DNA of 64,000 bases from JANXLO01 sp038231295 (GTDB taxonomy: Bacteria; Armatimonadota; Chthonomonadetes; Chthonomonadales; Chthonomonadaceae), in assembly GCA_038231295.1 (NCBI GenBank), contig JBBRLP010000005.1, positions 20,586-84,585 of the forward strand, read 5' to 3'. Within the stretch, counting starts at the first letter, position 1; each line of letters begins with the position of its first letter. The notes under the pieces are model-generated. The model was not told where the DNA came from, made no database searches, and saw nothing but the letters and a program-made list of their open reading frames with translations. The translations under genes and the position numbers were made by a program. Below are positions 25,582-34,754 of this stretch, one piece after another.

Positions 25582-26115
25582 TTGTTCACGAAACACCGAC
25601 AGACCGCGTTTGAACAGGCGATACTGCCGCATCTGGATGCGGCGTATAACCTGGCCCGCTGGCTCACCCACAACGACCAGGATGCGGAGGACATCGTACA
25701 GGAGTCCTGCGTCCGGGCATTGAAGTATTTCGGCGGGTTTCGCGGCGGCGACCCCAAAGCCTGGCTGCTGACCATTGTCCGCAACACCAGTTATTCGTTC
25801 CTGCGCCGTCATCGGGTGCGCGAATTGACTCTTTCGCTGGATGAAGAGCTGTTGACCCTGCCTTCGCAGGAAGGCAACCCGGAACAACTGGTGCTGAAAA
25901 GACTGGATGTGGAAGCGGTGTATAGGGCTGTGGAATCTCTGCCTGTGGAGTTTCGGGAGATGATCGTCTTACGCGAAATGGAAGGGCTTTCCTATCGGGA
26001 AATCGCAGAGGTGGCGGAAATGCCGATTGGGACGGTAATGTCCCGGCTGGCACGCGCCCGGACACGCCTCCAGCAGTGCCTGAAGGAGAGTCAGGTCAGG
26101 GGAGTATGCCCGTGA
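25582..26115 (+). CDS. ECF RNA polymerase sigma factor
   Basis: A 177-residue extracytoplasmic-function sigma factor. Region 2 (HNDQDAEDIVQESCVRALKY, then KAWLLTIVRN) recognises the -10 element and region 4 (LPVEFREMIVLREMEGLSYR, IAEVAEMPIGTVMSRLARAR) the -35. Start is TTG 25582 with AGGGGG five bases upstream. The gene overlaps the anti-sigma gene by GTGA, the standard sigma/anti-sigma arrangement. The signal and regulon are unknown. Confidence 0.93.
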   Translation: MFTKHRQTAFEQAILPHLDAAYNLARWLTHNDQDAEDIVQESCVRALKYFGGFRGGDPKAWLLTIVRNTSYSFLRRHRVRELTLSLDEELLTLPSQEGNPEQLVLKRLDVEAVYRAVESLPVEFREMIVLREMEGLSYREIAEVAEMPIGTVMSRLARARTRLQQCLKESQVRGVCP

Positions 26116-26894
26116 ACTGTAGAGAGACCTTGCGTCTGCTGGGCGGGTTTATGGACGGGGAACTCGATCTGGTGAACAATCTGGAGATCGAGCAGCATCT
26201 TCGGAACTGCGCGGAGTGCGCGGCCCGTCTGGAGGATCAGAGCGCTCTGCACACGCTCCTGCGTTCGGATGCGCTGCATTATCCCGCCCCCGCACATCTG
26301 GCGAGCCGGTTGCAGTCCAAACTGCGAATACCATCTGAAAGGCCGCATACTCCGCCGAAATTCCGCTGGGCAGCAGGACTGTCGGCCTCTGTCTGCATTG
26401 CGCTTGCTGTGTGGGCGATGGCTGCGCGTATCAACTCTGCCAATCAGCAGAAGGCGATGGTTCGCGAGATGGTATGCAGCCATCTGCGCTCGCTGTTGGC
26501 AACGCGCCCGACCGATACGACTTCGGGGGATACTGAACAGATAAATCGCTTGTTCTCAGGCAAACTGAACTACGTGCCGCCTGTGGTGGACCTGAAGGCA
26601 GAAGGCTTTCCTCTTCTTGGAGGACGCCTGGACTATATTGCCTACCGTCCTGTAGCGGCGCTCGTCTACAGACACCAGACCCACACCGTCAACCTCTTCC
26701 TCTGGCCTACAACTTCGGCTCCCCTGCTGTCCCCGGATGAGGCGACGCTGCGCGGCTGCCATCTCCTTCACTGGAACGCAAACGGGGTGACCTACTGGGC
26801 CGTCTCCGATCTCGATCCGCAGGAACTTCAGATTTTCGGCCTGCACATTCAGACTCGCGTCTCCATGACCCATTCCCTTCAGAAGTGCGACTGA
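26112..26894 (+). CDS. Zinc-finger anti-sigma factor, membrane bound
   Basis: A 260-residue anti-sigma factor. The N-terminal zinc-binding anti-sigma domain is shown by the HLRNCAECAARLE segment (HxxxCxxC). One membrane segment (AAGLSASVCIALAVWAMAA) follows at about residue 95. The exterior part ends in a DUF-like region with the motif WNANGVTYWAVSDLDPQEL, typical of anti-sigma factors in the RsgI/ChrR-like group. I chose the GTG at 26112, which overlaps the sigma stop and has GGGGAG 7 bases upstream; an ATG at 26106 is too close to that site. It should hold the ECF factor inactive until an envelope signal arrives. Confidence 0.85.
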   Translation: MNCRETLRLLGGFMDGELDLVNNLEIEQHLRNCAECAARLEDQSALHTLLRSDALHYPAPAHLASRLQSKLRIPSERPHTPPKFRWAAGLSASVCIALAVWAMAARINSANQQKAMVREMVCSHLRSLLATRPTDTTSGDTEQINRLFSGKLNYVPPVVDLKAEGFPLLGGRLDYIAYRPVAALVYRHQTHTVNLFLWPTTSAPLLSPDEATLRGCHLLHWNANGVTYWAVSDLDPQELQIFGLHIQTRVSMTHSLQKCD

Positions 26895-26914
26895 CATTCT
26901 CCAAAAAGAATACC

Positions 26915-27691
26915 CTATCCGGCATCTTCTCGCGGCACGTATTCGCGGATTGAAAAGGTCATAAATGCGGCCAGAAGCGCGACAATCGTGATGCAGATCA
27001 TGACGATCCAGGCGACCGGCATCGTCGGGGGTTCTACACCGGAGACGGACTGTGCGAGCTGACCGAGCATGGAGCCGGGAACGTCGTGCGGAGCGAGGAC
27101 GCGCAGGTAGGTCATCACAGAGCAGTACTGCCCATAGCCGGGCAGAATCCGCATCAGCGTCTCCCATCCAAAAGCGAAGATCAGCCCGAAGATTAGAGGG
27201 CGATTGAGCAGGGTAGCGATCAGCAGGAAGATCGCACTGTAGGCCATCACGCCGACGGGCAGAATGGCAAGGTCACGGCCCAGAGCCGTGCCGCCCAGTT
27301 TGAGCGGGCCATAGGTTGTAAGCGCTGCCGCGACAATCGCCAGCCAGCCGACAACAGTCGTCACGAGGACGGCGGCCAGGTACTTCATCAGCAGTATACG
27401 CCAGCGCGGAACGGGCCGGGTGAGCAGATAGACGATGGTTTTCTGCTCAACCTCCTGCGCGACAACCCCTGTGCTGAAAATGACCGACAGCATAATCAGG
27501 ACGAAGCCGAAGATGAAGAAGACGGTGAGCAGTCCATACTGGCTCTCAGGCAGGTAGGTGTCCGGGTCGCTCTTCCACTTGACGAGCAGCCCCAGAATGG
27601 CTGGCATCGCAATCAAAATGGCAGCGGAGACCAGCTTACGGGTTCGCAGCAGATCGAGCAGCGCGGTACGAAACAGATAGTAGTCGCTCAT
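26915..27691 (-). CDS. ABC-2 type transporter permease
   Basis: A 258-residue membrane protein with six hydrophobic segments, of the ABC-2 class. The early FRTALLDLLRTRKLVSAAIL and the EQKTIVYLLTRPVPRWRILL motif are typical of permeases working with CcmA/NatA-like ATPases. It is the last gene of the four-gene operon; a 55-base gap separates it from its ATPase at 27747. Substrate unknown. Confidence 0.88.
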   Translation of the reverse strand: MSDYYLFRTALLDLLRTRKLVSAAILIAMPAILGLLVKWKSDPDTYLPESQYGLLTVFFIFGFVLIMLSVIFSTGVVAQEVEQKTIVYLLTRPVPRWRILLMKYLAAVLVTTVVGWLAIVAAALTTYGPLKLGGTALGRDLAILPVGVMAYSAIFLLIATLLNRPLIFGLIFAFGWETLMRILPGYGQYCSVMTYLRVLAPHDVPGSMLGQLAQSVSGVEPPTMPVAWIVMICITIVALLAAFMTFSIREYVPREDAG

Positions 27692-27746
27692 ACGTGTCGT
27701 TTTCCAGGGCGGAGGGCGTTTCGGAAGCAGGGACCCGAACGCAGCG

Positions 27747-28667
27747 TCAGCCGCCCACCAGATATTTGAAGACCGCTTCGAGATTGTTGTCCGGCGACTC
27801 GAAGGTTGTGATGTCGAAGCCGTGTTCGATTACCAGGTCCGGAAACTGCGCGTAGAACTTGTCGGGAGCGTGCGTCTCAATCTCCAGACGGCGGGGGTCG
27901 GTGGCGTCGAATTTCGCACTCAGGACATAGGGCAGATCGAGCAGCCGCTTCGCCACCGCACGGGCCTGCTCGGTGACGATGGAGATTCGGTGCGGGTGCG
28001 CGTCTATGAGGCCGCGAATCTGGTAGATGTCGCCCTGCGCCATCAGCCGCCCTTTATGGAGCAGCAGCATATTGCGGGTCATCTGTTCCACTTCATAGAG
28101 AATATGGGAGGAGATGACGACGCTCTTGCCGCGTGACGCCAATTCGTGCAGCAACACGGACATATCGCGCCGCCCGACCGGATCAAGGCCGTTCAGCGGT
28201 TCGTCCAGAATCAGCGCATCCGGATCGTGGACAATGCCCTGCGCGACTTTGATGCGCTGCCGCATCCCCTTCGAGTAGCCGCCAATCTTTCGGTCTGCCG
28301 CTGATGTCATGCCGACCGTCTCAATCGCCTCCGACACACGCGGTTTCAGCGTGGAGGAGGGCAGTCCCCCCATCGCCGCCAGCATCGTCACAAAGTCTCG
28401 CCCCGTCATATCGTCGTAATTGTTTTCGATTTCCGGGCAGTAGCCCAGCTTCCGAAAAACACGCGGATTAGCGAATGGCGGTTCGCCCATTACCAGAACG
28501 CGACCTGTCGTCGGCTTCAACTGACCGGTAATCAGTTTGATGAGGGTAGACTTGCCCGCGCCATTCTCCCCGAGGAGGGCAGTGATTCCGGCGGGCATAA
28601 AGCAGGAGACATCGTTCAGGCCAAGCACCTGACCATACCAGCGCGAGGCGCGTTCGAGGACGATCAT
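27747..28667 (-). CDS. ABC transporter ATP-binding protein (second pair)
   Basis: A 306-residue ATPase with Walker A (GENGAGKS), signature-type GYSKGMRQRIKVAQ, Walker B (ALILDEPLNGLD) and switch His (VISSHILYE). The 80-residue C-terminal part is a regulatory domain common in the CcmA/NatA group. Its start overlaps the stop of the upstream permease by four bases. It drives the permease at 26915 or 28664. Confidence 0.93.
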   Translation of the reverse strand: MIVLERASRWYGQVLGLNDVSCFMPAGITALLGENGAGKSTLIKLITGQLKPTTGRVLVMGEPPFANPRVFRKLGYCPEIENNYDDMTGRDFVTMLAAMGGLPSSTLKPRVSEAIETVGMTSAADRKIGGYSKGMRQRIKVAQGIVHDPDALILDEPLNGLDPVGRRDMSVLLHELASRGKSVVISSHILYEVEQMTRNMLLLHKGRLMAQGDIYQIRGLIDAHPHRISIVTEQARAVAKRLLDLPYVLSAKFDATDPRRLEIETHAPDKFYAQFPDLVIEHGFDITTFESPDNNLEAVFKYLVGG

Positions 28668-29632
28668 CCGCGTACCACCTCTACCGCTTTGATCTTGGTG
28701 CGGGCCGCGATAATTCCCCCTACGACGACCAGGATGGCTGCCACGATCAGCGGAGCCACCATTGGGATTTCGAGCGTGGGATCATCCGGTCTCCGAAGTC
28801 CGGCTGCCAGGGTCACGTGCAGGATATTCTGAATAATGCCCTCCATCAGTCCGCTCAGGGAGAAGTGCTGCACGAGATTATTCATCTTCGGGTCACTGCC
28901 AAAGAGCGAAGCGCCGAGCAGCCAGGAGAGAATCCCTCCGACGAAATAGATGCCCGCATAGACGGCCCCCACGAGGCGAGGCGATTTCGACCAGGCGGAG
29001 ATACCGATAATCAGGCTGCTATGCAGCAGCGCAGGCAGGAAACAGGAGCCGATCACTTTCAGAATGAGCGTCGGATTGTCTTTGAGAAAGCCATCGCTTG
29101 TGTAGAGCACCAAGCAGAACAGAAACAGCAGCAGGCAGGGCAGCAGCGCCACGAGAAATAGAGTCAGGAAGACGCCTGCCCATTTGCCGAACAGATAGTC
29201 CCCTTTCGTGATCGGCTTGGAGAGATAGACCATCAGCGCGTTGGCGCGATTGTCGGCGGCGATGCTCCCCGTTCCGATGAGCAGGGTAATCACGAACATA
29301 CTGATTTCGTTCGTATCGCCACAGAGGGACTGGTAGAATAGCCTGCCGAAACGCTGCTCCTGCGGCCCCAGCAGCATCGCCGCCGGGCCACCCATATCGG
29401 CCATCTGCTGCTGAAGGTAGAAGACGAAGCCATGAATCAGATAGGGCAAAAGGCAGAAGGCCACGGCAACCCAGAAACCGGGTTTTTTGAGCGCACCCTG
29501 CACCCCCGACTTCGCAACAATCCACCACCTTACTGCACGGGAGACCAGCGGTCCCTCGTAGTTGCGATAGGTCAGGTCGGCGATGTTGGAGACGGAGGCG
29601 GATGGCGGGGGCGGGGGAAGATCGTAGTTCAC
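28664..29632 (-). CDS. ABC transporter permease (first pair)
   Basis: A 322-residue membrane protein with about six segments. It opens with a proline-rich cytosolic stretch (LPPPPPSASV), then has KPGFWVAVAFCLLPYLIHGF and the LSKPITKGDYLFGKWAGVFL loop typical of ABC-2 permeases. It overlaps its neighbours by four bases on each side (29629-29632 and 28664-28667), so translation is coupled across the operon. Confidence 0.88.
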   Translation of the reverse strand: MNYDLPPPPPSASVSNIADLTYRNYEGPLVSRAVRWWIVAKSGVQGALKKPGFWVAVAFCLLPYLIHGFVFYLQQQMADMGGPAAMLLGPQEQRFGRLFYQSLCGDTNEISMFVITLLIGTGSIAADNRANALMVYLSKPITKGDYLFGKWAGVFLTLFLVALLPCLLLFLFCLVLYTSDGFLKDNPTLILKVIGSCFLPALLHSSLIIGISAWSKSPRLVGAVYAGIYFVGGILSWLLGASLFGSDPKMNNLVQHFSLSGLMEGIIQNILHVTLAAGLRRPDDPTLEIPMVAPLIVAAILVVVGGIIAARTKIKAVEVVRG

Positions 29633-30540
29633 TCGACAGCCTCCAGAAAAACGTCTTGCAGGGAGCGGGAAGCGGGGCGAAAGCCGCGCACCTGCGCCCC
29701 GGATTCACGAGCGGCTTCAAACAGCCGACGGCCTATCTCGGTATCGTCCAGCAGGGCGAGCCGCACCTGCGCCCCAATCTGACTGACAACGGTCGCGCCG
29801 CGTTTTCGCATTGCCTCCAGAAACGGTTCGGAGGGATGGCGCAGGTCTACATCCACCGTCAGGCCACCGAGTTCGCGCAGATCGCTCACCGAGCCTTGCC
29901 GCACGACCTGGCCTTGCCGCATCACCACGACGGAGTCACAGGTGCGCTCGATGTCGGGCAGGAGGTGGGAGGAGACGATGACGTTGACGCCTTTGCCGTG
30001 CGAGATGTCCCGGATAAGTTCCAGCATCTCATCGCGCCCGACCGGATCAAGGCCGTTGGTGGGTTCGTCAAGGAAAATCAGTTTGGGGCCGTGGACGAGC
30101 GCCTGCGCGAGTTTGATGCGCTGCTTCATGCCCGTCGAGTAGGTTTCAACATTGCGGTAGCGGGCTTCGCCGAGTTTGCAGTACTCCAGAACTTCGTGGG
30201 CGCGGCCCAGCGCGTAGTTGGCGGGCATCCCGGCGAGTTCCCCGGCGTAGGCGACGAAGGTGACGGCGTTCATACCGGGGATGTGGCAGTCAATCTCCGG
30301 CATCAGGCCAATGCGCTGACGAATCTTCATGCCCTCGGTCGCAGCGTTCATGCCGAGGACTTCGCCGCTGCCCGAGGCGGGCGAGACGAAGCCGAGGAGC
30401 GTTTTAAGCAGGGTCGTCTTGCCCGCCCCGTTGGGGCCGAGCAGTCCGACACAGCCTTCGGGTATCTCGACGGAAAGATCGTTGACCGCTGTTTTGGCGC
30501 CGTAGCGAACGGTCAGGTGCGAAATCGTGGCGACCGCCAT
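29629..30540 (-). CDS. ABC transporter ATP-binding protein (first pair)
   Basis: A 303-residue ATPase with Walker A (GPNGAGKTT), signature ETYSTGMKQRIKLAQ, Walker B (LIFLDEPTNGLD) and switch VIVSSHLLPD. A C-terminal regulatory domain follows. AAGGAGA is placed before the ATG at 30540. It heads the operon: ATPase, permease, ATPase, permease. The two ATPases differ, so the locus holds two related transporters rather than a simple duplication, or one heteromeric exporter. Confidence 0.94.
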   Translation of the reverse strand: MAVATISHLTVRYGAKTAVNDLSVEIPEGCVGLLGPNGAGKTTLLKTLLGFVSPASGSGEVLGMNAATEGMKIRQRIGLMPEIDCHIPGMNAVTFVAYAGELAGMPANYALGRAHEVLEYCKLGEARYRNVETYSTGMKQRIKLAQALVHGPKLIFLDEPTNGLDPVGRDEMLELIRDISHGKGVNVIVSSHLLPDIERTCDSVVVMRQGQVVRQGSVSDLRELGGLTVDVDLRHPSEPFLEAMRKRGATVVSQIGAQVRLALLDDTEIGRRLFEAARESGAQVRGFRPASRSLQDVFLEAVE

Positions 30541-30702
30541 GCAGTCTCCTTTTAGAAAAGCGGTTATGTAGGCGTCTAGTTCGACGTACAGGCGGGGAAT
30601 CCCTCCCTTCCCACTACCGATTACGCGTTACGCGGGTTTCATAACTTGCTTTCTTCGGGTAGAATACGCCTGTTCGTGGGAATATCGGAGCGGGAGGATA
30701 CG

Positions 30703-31683
30703 ATGCAGGGGCGACACGTCTGGAGAGGGATACGTCTGGGAGTGGCGCTGTTGGTACTGACAGCGGGGCTGGCAGCGGCACAGCAGACCGCGCCCGTCTC
30801 CTGGCCGCAACTGGATGTCTGGGGTGTCAGTGGCCACCCTGTCGGCAGCATCCGTCTCTCACAGCCGACCATCAACGGAGTCGTGCGCTACAGCCTCATC
30901 GGCGAGTTCACCCCGACCAACGGGCAGACGCTCGACCAAATGGCGGCGATACTCTGGCCCGGAGCTGGCCCGAAGTGCCTGCACTTCAACTGGGTTCAGG
31001 TCACGACCGATCCCGGTAAGCCGCCGCTTCCCACCGACTCGCAGGGCCATTTCCTGACCGCGCCTTTCCTTGACCCTCCGGCAGGCGGCTATTTCGGCGA
31101 CAAGAAGTCGGCGGACGACCTCCCCTGGTTCCTCGACGAGACGGCCTACACGTCGAAACTGAGCGCGGACACGAACATCCATAACCCCCAGATGACCCTA
31201 CCCAATGTCCTGCGCTGGTTCTCGCAGCCCTACTCACAGGCGCTGCCCGATGCCATGCACTACGACACGGTGCTTGTACTCATCAACGACTGCACAGGCC
31301 AGTACGAGCCTCTTGGCGGCTTCCACTGGACGGCCAACTTCCCGGCGCAGGGAACACCCTCTTTCACCATCACGCCATTCGGCCCGCAGGAGTGGTTCTC
31401 CTACGGCGACCTGATCTCCGGCTTCGCTCCCGCTCCGCGCTCCGCGCAGAAGCCCCGTGTCTGGACCATTCGCCCTCTCGTCAAACTCCTGGGACTTTCG
31501 CCCCCCCGCCCCGATTCCGGGGAGCTTTGGTTTTCTAATTTTCGCTGCCTATTTCTCGCTCCCGTTCTTTCGCCCCCTGCCTCCGATTCCGGAAACGTGA
31601 ATTTACTGGAATGTATCAGGGAGTCAATAGTTCATCCGTTTCCAAAGCTCCCCGAAATCGGGGCGGGGGGGCGAAAGTCCTAA
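30703..31683 (+). CDS. Secreted hypothetical protein whose 3' end lies in a repeat element
   Basis: A 326-residue protein with a clear signal peptide (LGVALLVLTAGLAAAQQ) and no known domain. The mature part to about residue 262 is rich in Trp, Pro and Gly and well structured in codon usage. From about 31492 the frame enters a 189-bp inverted-repeat element and the last 64 residues are element-derived (for example LSPPRPDSGELWF and PKLPEIGAGGRKS). The element probably replaced the original stop and C-terminus. GGGAGG precedes the ATG at 30703; an earlier in-frame ATG at 30646 is less likely as it would bury the signal peptide. Confidence 0.7.
   Translation: MQGRHVWRGIRLGVALLVLTAGLAAAQQTAPVSWPQLDVWGVSGHPVGSIRLSQPTINGVVRYSLIGEFTPTNGQTLDQMAAILWPGAGPKCLHFNWVQVTTDPGKPPLPTDSQGHFLTAPFLDPPAGGYFGDKKSADDLPWFLDETAYTSKLSADTNIHNPQMTLPNVLRWFSQPYSQALPDAMHYDTVLVLINDCTGQYEPLGGFHWTANFPAQGTPSFTITPFGPQEWFSYGDLISGFAPAPRSAQKPRVWTIRPLVKLLGLSPPRPDSGELWFSNFRCLFLAPVLSPPASDSGNVNLLECIRESIVHPFPKLPEIGAGGRKS
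31492..31680. repeat. 189-bp MITE-like element with 39-bp terminal inverted repeats
   Basis: The arms at 31492-31530 and 31642-31680 are reverse complements over 39 bases with a single mismatch. Each arm holds the C-run/ATTCC/G-run palindrome shared with the copies at 18721, 41911 and 49841. The 111-base centre encodes no transposase. Confidence 0.8.
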
Positions 31684-31715
31684 CTCTGAACCCCACTCGA
31701 AGGAGGCTACCCTCT

Positions 31716-32999
31716 GTGGCCTGGATCGTTCTTGTGCTGTTTTTGCTGTCGGCAGGGCTGATGTATACAAAGCGGATGCCCGCGCTGCTCACTCTGCCCC
31801 TCATGGCGCTGCTTATCGCGCTGCTCATCTCGTGGAGGCATCCGCTGGAAGCGTTGTCACTGGTCTTCGACAAAGGCGTGACTCGTCTGGCCGGAGCGAT
31901 GATGAACGCGGTCTTCGGGGCGATCCTGGCCCACATCGTCTACGCCTGCGGAATTGCGGAGAGCCTGGTCAAGAAGACTTCGGAACTGGCGGGGGATCGC
32001 CCTGTCCCGGTGGCGCTCTTGATGATGACTGCCACAGCGCTGGCCTTCGTCGCGCTGAGCGGGCTTGGCGCGGTGATTATGGTCGGGACGCTCGCGCTGC
32101 CGGTGATGATCGGGGTGGGCCTGCGCCCGCGAGTCGCAGCCTGCACGTTCCTCTTCGGAATCAGCATCGGAGGAATGTGGAATGTGGCAAGCTGGGGATT
32201 CTATCAGGACGTGCTGAAAGTGCCGCTCGGCATGGTGGCGCAGTACGCGACACTGTGTGGGACAATTCTGTTCGTCGCGGGCCTGCTCTACGTGGCGGTG
32301 AATGCCCGCGCCCTCCGCAGCACGTGGGAAGAGGAGACGCCTGACGCGCCGCTTCCGCCGAAAATCTCGTCCGCCGCTCTGCTGACGCCGCTCCTGCCCG
32401 TCGCGCTGATTCTCGGCAGCAAGTTCGCCGACCGCCTGACCTTCGGGCATCTGAAAAGCGTGGAGTTCGATATCAACGCGGCTCTCATGATCGGCTGTCT
32501 CTATGGAACCCTGACCACGCGCCCTCGGGAAATCGTGCAGACCCTGACCGCCGCGATCACCGAAGGTATCAAGTCCGTCGCGCCCGTGCTTGGCCTGATG
32601 ATCGGTATCGGCATGGTCGTAACGACGCTGATGTCGGAACCCGTCAAGGCGGTCATGCAGCCTGCTCTCCAGGCTATTGTCCCCCACTCTCCCCTCGCCT
32701 ACGTTCTGATCTTCGGCCTGCTCAGTCCCCTCGCCCTCTATCGTGGCCCGCTGAATCTCTACGGATTAGGTGCGGGCATCGGCGCAATCCTGACCACCCT
32801 GCTCGCGCCGCATCTCGTCATGGGAGCCTTAATGTGTACCGGGATGGTACAGGGCGTCTGCGACCCGACCAACACTATGAACGTCTGGGCGGCGGGATTC
32901 ACCCGCACCGATGTCAACGACCTCCTCAAATCCACCCTTCCCTACGTCTTCCTCGCGACCTTCCTCGCCCTTCTCCTCCTCGCCCTCACCCGCTGGTAA
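31716..32999 (+). CDS. Ion-transporter-superfamily permease (GntP/CitM-like)
   Basis: A 427-residue polytopic membrane protein with about eleven segments. The opening KRMPALLTLPLMALLIALLI, LSGLGAVIMVGTLALPVMIG and two hairpin-like segments suggest the ion transporter superfamily, with GntP or citrate carriers as nearest relatives by eye. The GTG at 31716 has AGGAGG nine bases upstream. A longer frame starting at 31611 would overlap the inverted-repeat element and is rejected. Substrate, probably an organic acid, is not determined. Confidence 0.65.
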   Translation: MAWIVLVLFLLSAGLMYTKRMPALLTLPLMALLIALLISWRHPLEALSLVFDKGVTRLAGAMMNAVFGAILAHIVYACGIAESLVKKTSELAGDRPVPVALLMMTATALAFVALSGLGAVIMVGTLALPVMIGVGLRPRVAACTFLFGISIGGMWNVASWGFYQDVLKVPLGMVAQYATLCGTILFVAGLLYVAVNARALRSTWEEETPDAPLPPKISSAALLTPLLPVALILGSKFADRLTFGHLKSVEFDINAALMIGCLYGTLTTRPREIVQTLTAAITEGIKSVAPVLGLMIGIGMVVTTLMSEPVKAVMQPALQAIVPHSPLAYVLIFGLLSPLALYRGPLNLYGLGAGIGAILTTLLAPHLVMGALMCTGMVQGVCDPTNTMNVWAAGFTRTDVNDLLKSTLPYVFLATFLALLLLALTRW

Positions 33000-33020
33000 G
33001 CGAACGAGAATCGGAGCAGA

Positions 33021-33773
33021 TCAGGGCTTGCGGGCGACGCAAAGGATGGTGACGCCGACGGGGAAGTTGAGGCGGCGGGCGAGGGCGTTTTCGGCGCCCA
33101 GCAGACCAGTAAGGGCGGCGTTGAGGGGGCCGGGAACGAGCGGCATAGCGGCTTCCGGGGGGTCGTGCGGGGGCTTACGGGCGTTGAGGCGACGCTGCAT
33201 GGCGACAATCGGGTAGAGCGCGGTCATCGAGTGAGAGAGTTTTTCGAGCGTGAAACCGGCAGCCTCGAAGCGCTCGCGCATCTCCTGACGCAGGTAGCGG
33301 CGATGGTGCATCAGCGCCACATCGTGTTCGCTCCACAGATGGGGATAGGCGGGGACGGTGGCGAAGACACGGCCGCCGGGTTTCAGCACCCGATGGAACT
33401 CACGCATGGCGGCGCAGTCGTCCGGCAGATGTTCCAGTACGTCCATCGTCACGATCATATCGAAACGATCCGCGCCGAACGGCAGGTTCATGGCATCCGC
33501 CCCGACCAGATGGCCGAGTCCGCGACGACGGGAGTATTGAAGGGCGAGCGGGGAGAAGTCCGCAGAGACTACGCGCCCCCACTTCGTGAGGCGGATAGAC
33601 ATGGCTCCCGTGCCGCACCCGATGTCCAGAATGGTCAGTGGCTGCGCGGCAGGCTGTGCTGAGGGAGCGCCATAGCGGGACTGAAGCAGCGCTTCGACGA
33701 GCCGATGCCTCCCGACAAACCACCAGTAGGAGTCCTCCAGGCGGTACATACGTTCGTATTCGGGATCGTTCAT
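33021..33773 (-). CDS. Class I SAM-dependent methyltransferase
   Basis: A 250-residue methyltransferase. The N-terminal WWFVGRHRLVEALL, motif I ILDIGCGTGAMSIRL, MDVLEHLPDD (post II) and VLKPGGRVFATVPAYPHLWS are characteristic of the UbiE/glycan-linked group. The start overlaps the glycosyltransferase stop by four bases, so both belong to one transcript; such pairs often act on lipid-linked sugars. Substrate unknown. Confidence 0.9.
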   Translation of the reverse strand: MNDPEYERMYRLEDSYWWFVGRHRLVEALLQSRYGAPSAQPAAQPLTILDIGCGTGAMSIRLTKWGRVVSADFSPLALQYSRRRGLGHLVGADAMNLPFGADRFDMIVTMDVLEHLPDDCAAMREFHRVLKPGGRVFATVPAYPHLWSEHDVALMHHRRYLRQEMRERFEAAGFTLEKLSHSMTALYPIVAMQRRLNARKPPHDPPEAAMPLVPGPLNAALTGLLGAENALARRLNFPVGVTILCVARKP

Positions 33774-34525
33774 CGCAGGCGGAGTTCAGCGGAGGCTGCT
33801 GGAGAATCGTAGTGGGTCATGCGGATGCGGAAGAGGGTCTTCACCATGCGCCAGGCATCCCGCAGGAATCGCACTTTCGACCCCTCCTGATGCGCCCAGC
33901 GTACCGGAACCTCAGCGACCCGCAGGTGAAAGCGAAGGGCCAGAAACAGAACTTCCACGTCGAAGGCGAAATGGTCTACCTGACAGCGGCGGAAGATGTC
34001 CTGCGCCGCGCACTGGGTGAAAAGTTTGAAACCACACTGCGTATCGTGGATGCCGGGAACGGCGATAAGCTGCACAAGCTGATTGAAGAAGCGCCCACCG
34101 AACTCGCGAATCGCCGACTGCCGCTTGAGGAGTTGTGAGCCTTTGACATCGCGTGAACCGATAGCGATATCGTAGCCTTCGTCCAGCTTCGCCAGGAGTT
34201 TTTCGACCTCTTCGATAGGGGTGGCAAGGTCGGCATCGCAGAACAGTACTCGCTCGCCCCGCGCCCGCAGGATGCCGTAGCGGACAGCGTGACCTTTGCC
34301 CTTATTGGGCTGATACGAGAGGAGGCGAACCTGCGGACGGCACTGCGAGATGGTGTTGACCAGGCGCACGGTATCGTCCGCGCTGCCGTCGTCCACCACC
34401 AGAATTTCGAAGGGATAGTCAACTGAGTCGAAGTAGGCCAGCATCCGTTTCAGGGAGGCGCCCAGCCGTTTCTCCTCGTCAAAGGCAGGCACGATGATGG
34501 AGAGGCGCGGACATTCGTCGCTCAT
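33770..34525 (-). CDS. Family 2 glycosyltransferase (dolichyl-phosphate glucosyltransferase-like)
   Basis: A 251-residue GT2 enzyme that transfers a sugar from a nucleotide donor to a polyprenyl phosphate. LSIIVPAFDEEKRLG, VVDDGSADDT, FCDADLATP and GIHDTQCGFKLF are typical of the ALG5/DPM1-like group. The frame continues to TTG 34660; ATG 34603 has no ribosome site, while ATG 34525 has GGGGAA in front and gives the family's normal N-terminus. The 3' end overlaps the methyltransferase start. Confidence 0.85.
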   Translation of the reverse strand: MSDECPRLSIIVPAFDEEKRLGASLKRMLAYFDSVDYPFEILVVDDGSADDTVRLVNTISQCRPQVRLLSYQPNKGKGHAVRYGILRARGERVLFCDADLATPIEEVEKLLAKLDEGYDIAIGSRDVKGSQLLKRQSAIREFGGRFFNQLVQLIAVPGIHDTQCGFKLFTQCAAQDIFRRCQVDHFAFDVEVLFLALRFHLRVAEVPVRWAHQEGSKVRFLRDAWRMVKTLFRIRMTHYDSPAASAELRLR

Positions 34526-34754
34526 CGCTTCCCCGGTAGGAATATCCGAGCAAGGGTCTCCTTCAAACAGCGGTTCAACGCTCACAGACAGTATCTCCTG
34601 CATAGGCCAGAGTGCGCCGTATGATGAACAAAACCCGCGAGAGGCACGACGTGAAAACAAACGTGGCAGACTGTACGGCGTGGTAACGTGGGCAGAGCAG
34701 TGAGAGTATTATAACGCCTACCAGCCCTGTTGTCAATAGGATGTGTTCGCCCGC

